Source: a virus
Reading direction: 5' to 3' (one strand)
Virus record (IMG/VR): IMGVR_UViG_3300010330_000018
Span: 1-29,197 of that record
DNA length: 29,197 bases
Shown here: positions 12,619-19,500 of the stretch, piece after piece
Layout: each line of letters opens with the position of its first letter
How positions within the stretch are numbered: the stretch's first letter is position 1
Made by a program: the position numbers and the translations under genes
The notes under the pieces: generated by a model
Databases searched by the model: none
What the model was told of the DNA's origin: nothing
The model's input: the letters and a program-made list of their open reading frames with translations, nothing else

Positions 12619-13758
12619 ATGAAAGAAGACAATTTACAAGAAATTTTTGAGCATCCTGTAGTACAAGAGTTAGTTAATAAAGCATATAAAGACTTGGATT
12701 CAGAGGTTAAGTTGCCATTCATTCTGAAAGACAAAATATTGATGTCTCCTGGCGTGTGGAACAACTTTTACTACAGCCCTAAGACAATTGAAACCATTTT
12801 TAAGAAAACAAACTGGGATGATGTAAAAGTAAGGGCACTTTTTTTAGACCACATTGATGACAGGGCTGCCGAATGGATTGGAGAAGTTATGAACCCAAGA
12901 CTCGAAAATGGTAATATAGTTGGAGACTTGGCAATATTAGACAAGCCGACTGCAATAAAACTGGCGTATGGCGCCAAGTTTGGAATTTCTCCAAAGGTAG
13001 TTGGAGAAGCAGACTATAACAAAAGGATGTATGATGGATACTTCGAAAATTTCTCTGTCGTGATCAATCCCGCTGTTAAGACAACATTTCTTAACAGCGA
13101 AATAAAAATCAAAAATAAAGGAGGAGAGAATATGCCTAAGACAAAGGAAGAAATTTTAGAAGAAGAGTCTTCTAAAGTATCTGAAGAAACACCGAAAAAA
13201 GAAGAAACACCAAAAGAAGAGCCAAAGACAGAAACCAAAGTAACTGAAAATGTCGAAGAACTTGCAGAAAAAATAGCAGAAATACTTGCAAAAAAGAAAT
13301 ACCCATACCCAAAAGCAGATGAAGAGCTGAAGAAAAAGAAATATCCATATCCAGAGAAAATGGAAGAAGAAATCAAAAAGCTCAAAGAAGAAATAGAAGA
13401 ACTCAAAAAGAAGAAATATCCATATCCAGAGAAAATGAGTGAAACTGAGCAAGAGCTTTCAGCTTACACAGATTTTATCAAAGAATATCTCAAGAAGCAT
13501 CCAGGAGCGACAATAAAGGAAGCTGCAAAAGCTTGGGGAAAGGAGCACAACGAGCTTGAGGAATCAAAGTCAAGCGTAACCGTAGAAGACTTGCAGACTC
13601 AGATAGGTGAAATAGTAACACAGAAAATGTCAGAATTTGGCGTAAAGCCAATAAGAATTGCTCAGAAGTTCATAGATCCAAATAGCGAAGCTAATATAAA
13701 TGCTTCAGAACTTGATTTGGCAATGTTCAATATGATTAAGGAGGGGATTGGAGTATGA
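12619..13758 (+). CDS. Prohead protease fused to scaffold
   Basis: Start at ATG 12619 (379 aa) is chosen from the TATA geometry; an upstream frame extension to 12508 overlaps the HTH gene and lacks support. Residues about 30-160 form a serine protease of the herpesvirus/HK97 assemblin type: candidate catalytic His78 in LFLDHIDD and Ser124 in KFGISPKVV, with the final strand FENFSVVINPA. Residues 172-379 form a scaffold: Glu/Lys-rich coil (EETPKKEETPKEEPK), three KYPYP units, helix KKLKEEIEELKKKK, and a C-terminal domain with AYTDFIKEYLKKHPGATIKE and IRIAQKFIDPN. The protease would trim the scaffold and itself during maturation. The stop overlaps the capsid start (ATGA). Confidence 0.85.
   Translation: MKEDNLQEIFEHPVVQELVNKAYKDLDSEVKLPFILKDKILMSPGVWNNFYYSPKTIETIFKKTNWDDVKVRALFLDHIDDRAAEWIGEVMNPRLENGNIVGDLAILDKPTAIKLAYGAKFGISPKVVGEADYNKRMYDGYFENFSVVINPAVKTTFLNSEIKIKNKGGENMPKTKEEILEEESSKVSEETPKKEETPKEEPKTETKVTENVEELAEKIAEILAKKKYPYPKADEELKKKKYPYPEKMEEEIKKLKEEIEELKKKKYPYPEKMSETEQELSAYTDFIKEYLKKHPGATIKEAAKAWGKEHNELEESKSSVTVEDLQTQIGEIVTQKMSEFGVKPIRIAQKFIDPNSEANINASELDLAMFNMIKEGIGV
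13132..13758 (+). CDS. Nested scaffold protein from an in-frame internal start
   Basis: Within the protease gene, AAAGGAGGAGAG at 13117-13128 precedes an in-frame ATG at 13132 with ideal spacing, exactly at the boundary between protease and scaffold (Met172). This would yield a free 208-aa scaffold sharing its C-terminus with the fusion, in the same way as Nu3 within lambda C, or the herpesvirus UL26.5 within UL26. The ribosome site is stronger than that of the full-length gene, which has none. Internal initiation is inferred from the sequence. Confidence 0.6.
   Translation: MPKTKEEILEEESSKVSEETPKKEETPKEEPKTETKVTENVEELAEKIAEILAKKKYPYPKADEELKKKKYPYPEKMEEEIKKLKEEIEELKKKKYPYPEKMSETEQELSAYTDFIKEYLKKHPGATIKEAAKAWGKEHNELEESKSSVTVEDLQTQIGEIVTQKMSEFGVKPIRIAQKFIDPNSEANINASELDLAMFNMIKEGIGV
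13297..13428 (+). repeat. Three KYPYP peptide repeats in the scaffold
   Basis: The pentapeptide KYPYP occurs at residues 227-231, 241-245 and 266-270 of the protease-scaffold protein (DNA 13297-13311, 13339-13353, 13414-13428). Each is preceded by Lys residues and the last two continue as EKM. The flanks are Lys/Glu-rich coiled coil. Confidence 0.8.
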
Positions 13759-14765
13759 GAACTATACAAGAGCTTGCTGATACAACCACTTCTCACAACA
13801 CAGACCTTCTCGCAAAGAGATGGCTAAACACCATAGTAGATTCAGCAAAGAAAAAGATGTTCTTTTTGGACATCGTTAGCCAGTATGATATGCCTCCAGG
13901 CACCCAGAGCATAGTAATACCTTACAGAAAAGGTTACTTTAGCACTCTTGGGACTTCAGTAACAGACACAACCACAGAAGGTAATTCAGTTACATTCACC
14001 ACAATGAACAACCTTGAAGGTCTTACTTTAACACCTTCACCACATGCATATGGTGTAGCAATATCCAACAACGCTGTGAGAACTACAGCAGTTAACCTTA
14101 TACAGGCTGCCAGAGAAGAGCTTACAGACTATTGGGCAGATGTAGTTGACAAGGCAATTGCCGCTGCAATAAATGGAGCTCCAGTTGCAACATCATCGGC
14201 AAAAGGAGCTTCTGAATTGTTTGGTGGAGATGCTTCGTCAACATCTACATTGGAATCTGGAGATATTCTAACACCATCACTTATAGTGAAGGCCAAAAGC
14301 AGACTACAAGGTACAACGATGTATTACTGGGACAGCGGTTCAGAATCAAAATCATCACAGAGTAAGGCACCTTGGTTCTCGGAGCCCGACAGCCCATTTG
14401 TAATGTACATAGGCCCAGAACAGGAATATGTACTTTTGACTGATAGTCAGTTTACGAATGCGGCAGAATATGGTGGCAACGAGATTGTGCTTAACGGCGA
14501 AATAGGAAAATATCAGGGTGTTAAAATAATAACTTCAGTAAATACCACATCAGCAACAAACTGGGGTGGTGGCAGTTTAGCTGGTCACAACTGTTACATG
14601 GTCAAGGCTCGCGTATCTGCAGCTTTAGCATGGGGACAGAGACCAAGATTGAGGATATTTGAGTATCCAAGTGACCTTGAAACCAGAATAATACTTGAAC
14701 AAGCATACGCAACAGACTCTTTGCACAACGACTCGATTTGTCATGTGAAAGTCGCTGACGAGTAA
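13755..14765 (+). CDS. Major capsid protein, HK97 fold (N4-gp56-like)
   Basis: The main shell protein, 336 aa. The N-terminal arm has AKRWLNTIVDSAKKKMFFLD; the core includes TPSPHAYGVAISNNAVR, the long spine helix NLIQAAREELTDYWADVVDK, and the P-domain/A-domain strands YIGPEQEYVLLTDSQF and GKYQGVKIITS. The end SAALAWGQRPRLRIFEYPSD matches the common C-terminal pattern of N4-gp56/P22-like coats. AAGGAGGGG about 10 bases upstream is one of the strongest ribosome sites in the window, which suits an abundant product. The start overlaps the protease stop. It is followed by three hairpins, likely ends of the capsid transcript. Confidence 0.85.
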   Translation: MRTIQELADTTTSHNTDLLAKRWLNTIVDSAKKKMFFLDIVSQYDMPPGTQSIVIPYRKGYFSTLGTSVTDTTTEGNSVTFTTMNNLEGLTLTPSPHAYGVAISNNAVRTTAVNLIQAAREELTDYWADVVDKAIAAAINGAPVATSSAKGASELFGGDASSTSTLESGDILTPSLIVKAKSRLQGTTMYYWDSGSESKSSQSKAPWFSEPDSPFVMYIGPEQEYVLLTDSQFTNAAEYGGNEIVLNGEIGKYQGVKIITSVNTTSATNWGGGSLAGHNCYMVKARVSAALAWGQRPRLRIFEYPSDLETRIILEQAYATDSLHNDSICHVKVADE

Positions 14766-14799
14766 GATACTTTGAGAAGGCAAAACTTTCCAATTTTGT

Positions 14800-14857
14800 G
14801 GATTATCATTTGTTTTTTGATAATCCCGCTTTTGCTTCTTTTTTTTAAAAGAAGCAA
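14800..14857 (+). terminator. Two tandem hairpins after the major capsid gene
   Basis: Stem 1 is GGATTATCA (14800-14808) with TGATAATCC (14818-14826), 9 perfect pairs around a T-rich loop. Stem 2 is TTGCTTCTTTT (14832-14842) with AAAAGAAGCAA (14847-14857), 11 perfect pairs around TTTT. Both lie in the gap after a probable abundantly made mRNA, so transcription end or 3'-end protection is likely. The stretch is otherwise non-coding. Confidence 0.6.
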
Positions 14858-14860
14858 TTA

Positions 14861-14908
14861 AAAAAGCTTAACCGCAAGGTTCGGTCAGATATGACCGTTA
14901 AGCTTTTT
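14861..14908 (+). other. Long stem-loop with inner hairpin before the gene at 14923
   Basis: AAAAAGCTTAAC (14861-14872) pairs with GTTAAGCTTTTT (14897-14908), 12 perfect pairs. Inside, GGTCA (14883-14887) pairs with TGACC (14892-14896) around GATA. The stem ends four bases before the GAGGTG ribosome site of the next gene, so it could be a terminator, an mRNA 5' stabiliser, or a switch that controls access to that site. The T run closing the stem fits termination. Confidence 0.5.
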
Positions 14909-14922
14909 AACGAGGTGTGAAT

Positions 14923-15324
14923 ATGGGAAATAAATATTGGTATGGTAAGCAAAGGACAATAGAAGTTGGAATTTCTGCAGTAAATTCAGGGAGCACAGCT
15001 GAAGTTCCTGTCTTTGTTGCTCCATTCAGATGCAAAATCAAAAAGGCTTCAATAGTGCCACAGTCAGCAATAACTGGAGTCCAGACCAATAATATGGTTC
15101 TTGGATTTTATTCAAGAGGAACTGATGGAACTTCAACATCAAATATAGTCAGTCTTACATTCACTAACGGAGTTGATGCTTCAGCTTACGCAGAAAAAGA
15201 TTTGGGCTCTCTTTCAAACAATGTGCTTAATCTTGCTACAGTTGTCACATTCTTCAAAGATGAAAACGGTTCTGGAATGAATATGCCAAATTTGCTTGCT
15301 AAGCTGGAAGTTGTGAGAGTTTAA
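14923..15324 (+). CDS. Probable capsid decoration or head-fibre protein, 133 aa
   Basis: Starts at ATG 14923 after GAGGTG; a GTG two codons upstream lies within that site. The protein is Ser/Thr-rich and beta-rich: YWYGKQRTIEVGISAVNSG, EVPVFVAPFRCKIKKASIVP, NMVLGFYSRGTDGTS, and a C-terminal strand LLAKLEVVRV. The composition and its location right after the capsid gene suggest a beta-sandwich bound to the shell. I do not recognise a named family, so the role is inferred from position. Confidence 0.6.
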   Translation: MGNKYWYGKQRTIEVGISAVNSGSTAEVPVFVAPFRCKIKKASIVPQSAITGVQTNNMVLGFYSRGTDGTSTSNIVSLTFTNGVDASAYAEKDLGSLSNNVLNLATVVTFFKDENGSGMNMPNLLAKLEVVRV

Positions 15325-15335
15325 AGGTGATCTCA

Positions 15336-15539
15336 ATGGTAGGCGCCTATGGATATGTAATGAATGGCTTAGCAGCTGCTACGGCAACTAAAATTGTCAC
15401 AAGGAAGAAAAAGTATACCAAATCTGAATTGAGAGCAATGAACAAAAAAGAGCAGATAGAATTGCTTAAATCTCTTGGAGTCACCGAAATACCGAGATTG
15501 GAGAAAGACAGAATAAAAAAAATAATGGAGCTTCAGTGA
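15336..15539 (+). CDS. Small basic protein with SAP/HeH-like motif, 67 aa
   Basis: Start at ATG 15336, AAAGGTGAT upstream. A hydrophobic N-terminus (MVGAYGYVMNGLAAATATKI) is followed by basic KKKYTKSELRAMNKKEQIEL and a motif LLKSLGVTEIPRLEKDRI, which resembles the short helix-turn-helix of SAP/HeH/LEM-type domains found in phage head and neck proteins. Probable DNA-end or capsid interior contact; this is inference. It is tightly packed between two other small structural genes. Confidence 0.6.
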   Translation: MVGAYGYVMNGLAAATATKIVTRKKKYTKSELRAMNKKEQIELLKSLGVTEIPRLEKDRIKKIMELQ

Positions 15540-15549
15540 GGTGTTTTGA

Positions 15550-15705
15550 ATGGCAGTAACTAAAACTGAATATGGAAACTGGTATACATTAAAAGGCACT
15601 TTAGCGGAAGTTATGGGAGCGCTTAAAGGAAAAAGCCCTGATGAAGTTAGGGCAATTGTGTTTGACAGCACAGATTATGTGGCAGTTTGTGTTCATAAAA
15701 CTTAA
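15550..15705 (+). CDS. Small conserved-looking protein, 51 aa
   Basis: GAGGTG lies about 6 bases before ATG 15550. The sequence MAVTKTEYGNWYTLKGTLAE, then GALKGKSPDEVRAIVFDSTD and YVAVCVHKT, forms a compact alpha/beta pattern with two strands and one helix. Such sub-60-aa proteins are common between capsid and fibre genes of tailed viruses. No specific function can be assigned. Confidence 0.6.
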   Translation: MAVTKTEYGNWYTLKGTLAEVMGALKGKSPDEVRAIVFDSTDYVAVCVHKT

Positions 15706-15721
15706 AAAAGGAGGAATTAAA

Positions 15722-16255
15722 ATGCCAAATGAAGGTTTTGCAATGAATGACCAAGTGTCAAAACAAGTTAATAAAGCTCAAGACAGTTCGTTAAATTTTA
15801 GAGGTTGGTTTGAGATAGACCACATAAGAGACGGGCAAGTAATAGACCACAGGGTTATCAATAACACGATAACAAATGCAGGGTTGGCAGAAGTTGCTGG
15901 ACTGATAAATGCAGACCAAGCTGGATCATTAAACGCTTTTGACTACATTGCCATAGGAACTGGCACTGGATCTGCAAGCGCAAGTGATACTCAATTGGAA
16001 CATGAAATCACAAGCGGTGGCGGTTCAAGGCGTGGCGGTGCCGATGTAACTGGGACAAGAGTAACTACAAGCGTGACAAATGACACGAGCCAATGGGTAA
16101 CTACATTTACATTCACCGCATCATTTGCAGTAACTGAGAGCGGAATATTTAACCAAAGTTCTGGTGGAACTATGCTTGCAAGGCAAACATTTTCAGCAAT
16201 CAATGTAACATCTGGCGATTCATTGCAAATTACTTGGAAAGTCCAGTGTAGTTAA
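15722..16255 (+). CDS. Beta-rich structural protein, probably tail/fibre related, 177 aa
   Basis: AAAGGAGGAATTAAA precedes ATG 15722. A charged N-terminus is followed by the characteristic pattern NFRGWFEIDHIRDGQVID, NTITNAGLAEVAGLI, FDYIAIGTGTGSASASDTQL and SFAVTESGIFNQSSGGTMLA, ending in LQITWKVQCS. 'IAIGTGT... DT.L..E' with 'ESGIF' near the end is a recurring layout in phage structural proteins of the fibre or baseplate type. It lies just before the spike. Exact role uncertain. Confidence 0.65.
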   Translation: MPNEGFAMNDQVSKQVNKAQDSSLNFRGWFEIDHIRDGQVIDHRVINNTITNAGLAEVAGLINADQAGSLNAFDYIAIGTGTGSASASDTQLEHEITSGGGSRRGGADVTGTRVTTSVTNDTSQWVTTFTFTASFAVTESGIFNQSSGGTMLARQTFSAINVTSGDSLQITWKVQCS

Positions 16256-16299
16256 GGACTTTCCTAACGCCAATACAATGGCGTAATTGAGGCAATACA

Positions 16300-16590
16300 A
16301 TGCAATTTGAAGTTTTTTTTAGAAATGGCATGAGGCTTGTATCCTCGAACGATTTGGTTAATTGTGTTTATAACAATTCTGATGTGGAAAAAGTCATTCT
16401 TACCAGAGGCAGCCATAAATGGATTGTTAATCTTGATTCTGATGCTAGACTTATTTTCTGGCGTGACATCAATTTTTCTTCTCCGCCGCAAACAGTCTAC
16501 AACATCGGCTATCAGAAAACGATTAAAGGGAAGAATGTGAAAACAATTATGAAGATTTTTCCGGACAATAAAATCGAGCTGGTGAGCTAA
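16300..16590 (+). CDS. Hypothetical protein, 96 aa, upstream of the spike gene
   Basis: Starts MQFEVFFRNGMRLVSSNDLV and continues with VEKVILTRGSHKWIVNLDSD and KTIKGKNVKTIMKIFPDNKI, so mostly beta strands. The ribosome site is weak (TTGAGGC). A short hairpin CGCCA/TGGCG (16268-16283) lies just upstream. The stop TAA directly abuts the spike ATG. No family recognised; it could be a small partner or chaperone of the spike. Confidence 0.6.
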   Translation: MQFEVFFRNGMRLVSSNDLVNCVYNNSDVEKVILTRGSHKWIVNLDSDARLIFWRDINFSSPPQTVYNIGYQKTIKGKNVKTIMKIFPDNKIELVS

Positions 16591-19500
16591 ATGGTTAAAT
16601 ACAGAAGAGTTTATTATGATAGCGTTAAGAAATATGGCTTAAAGATTGGCATCACTTCAATTCCTGTTGTTTTTCTTCTTTTTATGCTTCTTGCCCAAAG
16701 AGGAGATATTACTATAACAGGATATTCTGGGGACATGGTCTGTGCAGGGACGGAATTAGATCCCTGCTATGCTTACATTAACTTCACAGCCAACACGGAC
16801 ATTTATATTTATCCCAACGAGAATTGGACATTCAGCACGAACCCGCCAGTGAGGAAAGTTATCCTGCAAAGGAGCTGGCGGGATTCTTGGAGGACAATAA
16901 ACCTGAGCAAGCCGTGGAATAAGAATGTGAAATACGCCATAAAATTTAGCAAAGGAAAAAGCTATCAGATTAGATTTATTGGATACAAATATTATCCTTA
17001 TGATGACATTAAATGGGGATTCGGGGACATAGACCCCGTTTGGTATGGTGATAAATGGATTTCTCCATCATGGTCTAAAGAGATAAAGGAAGTGGTAGAA
17101 TACAACAACGGAACGAGAGCAGTAGTAGATTTTGACAATATTAATTTTGCCGATATAGATAGAGCTGGATTATGGTTAGGAGACGAAAAGAAGAACATAG
17201 CAGGATTTGATAAGTCACACGGGCAGATAATATTGTATCCTAAAGGATATGACAAGCCACCAGTTAATTTGTTTGTCAGGATACATGCGACAAAAGGAGC
17301 AAGCACTTACACTAAATGGCTAACAAGCAACAAAGGAAAACCGTATTGGAACGAGAAGATACTGGATGACGGAGCCACGCAGAAAGAATTAGGATATTAT
17401 ACAAACTTGACATATAACATATTTACGTTCCCCTGTTCTATTGGCATTAGAGGAGACACCCACCACGAGAAATGGAAGATACCGATAAATGTTTCAACAC
17501 CGATAGATTTGGATGATATTTCGGTGGAATATATATTCGCTGTAAATCCAGATTCGGCAAAGAAAATGAAGTATGTGAGAGTAGTCGGGAAAAACGGTAG
17601 CGAGCAATACAGATTAAACAAGCTTATAGACAAATCCGGAGAGATTACACATAATTTTTATTTCTTGGATGAAAATAATAATACGATTTCATTTGTAGAT
17701 TTTGAAAAGGAATTTAACCTTTCAAACTCTCAAGAGTGGAAGATAAAAAGAGTCACGCTCCCAAATGGGCAGTTCGTGTATGTCTTGTCGATTAGATTCA
17801 GCTTCGGAAGTTTGGATATGGACGAAGTGTTAAGTCTCAATGCCGATTGGACGACTCCGAGCAGCGTGGAGAGTTACAGTTCCCAGAGCTCTTTAGATAC
17901 TGCAAGTAAGTCGATAGACGATTCCACTTCGAGTTATTGGGATGAAAATATTGGTAATGATAAAGATGGTCCGACTTACGAGTGGTATATCACATACGAT
18001 ATGGGGGACACCTACACGATTTCGAAGATAAGAATCTATGCAGATGGCGATGAGAGTTATAATCCTTGTAAAGTAGGAATCATAAAAGTCTGTGACGACC
18101 CTGACTGTAATGGAGAATCTAATTTGTTAAGTTCTGCATGTTCATTTTCTACTAAAAAAGAATGGCAGGAATGTTCATTTACGGCTACTTCAGGAAGGTA
18201 TATCGAAGTTCGAGGAGGAATACGTCAGCCGTTTGGTGACTGTGTTAATAAAATTAATTATTTTTATACTCAAGATTTTTACGAGTTCGACGCCTATGTC
18301 GAGAGCGGGGACACATCTCCACCATCATTCTCAAACTGGCAACAGCAACCGCCAGATTTGAACTCAAGTTCTTTGGGAAAGTTATATATAAATGTCACGA
18401 TAACGGACGATTCTGGAGTCAATGAATCTTCCGTAAAATTCTATCATTGGATAAATGATTCACAATATCCAGACCAACCTTGGTGCTTCTTAAATGGAAC
18501 TGCTGGGGATTTCGAACACGAGCATACTATGACCAACACTTCGTCTGTATTCAACATAACTCTGCACACTTACGCATACAACCCGTCAACGCATAATGTC
18601 CACCCAGAAACGATGAGGTCGGCAACGAAATACAATTATAGCTTGGATTCAAATAACAAGGCATTAAAAGTCAGGTTTTACAACATTTCAACTCATCCGA
18701 ATACAACTTTTGTCCTAAAGCCAAGGCTATACAGAAATTCCGGGAATTTGTTGATTTATTATTGTAACAGCTCTTATACGACTGGCAAGGTATACAATTC
18801 TGATTATTGTATCCCTATAGCGACACTAACTTCTCAAGAAGACACAAACTACCAGAATACATATTTCTATGGGGATGAAAATTCTCTTTTAGATGGTATT
18901 AAGATTACATCAACGGGATACATAGTGTTTTATGCGGAGGTAGGTTCGGACTGGGAAGTTGCTTACGCCAACATAGATTCAAACTCGGTTGAAACGACAG
19001 GAAATGGTGGAACATCTTGGACTAATCAAGATTATTCAGCAGATACTTGGTTAATACAACTTAACGGAAATGGGCTAACTACCGTTGGATACAAAGTTTA
19101 CGCTTGCGATAATGTAGGAAACTGCGATAATTCAACAGTCCAAAAGGACACCTATGCCATACATAATTTTGCACCTTCGCCAGCACCAGAAATATTAGTT
19201 CCTGAAAATTCAACTTATTCTGGAATTTTTAACATAACTTGGACAGCGTCAAAAGACCCGAACAGCGACCCATTCAACTACTCAATATACTTATATCATT
19301 CTAATAATACTTTAGCTGCAATATTGGCAGACAACAACATAACCGAAGGAACTGAATATTACACATTCGATTCGACAGGTTATCCAAACGGACAGTATTA
19401 TTTAATGGCAAATGCCACAGATGATGTAGGTAACACGAACTTCTACATTATGCCATATTATTTCACATTAGATAATAACCCACCGTTTTGGTCAGACAAT

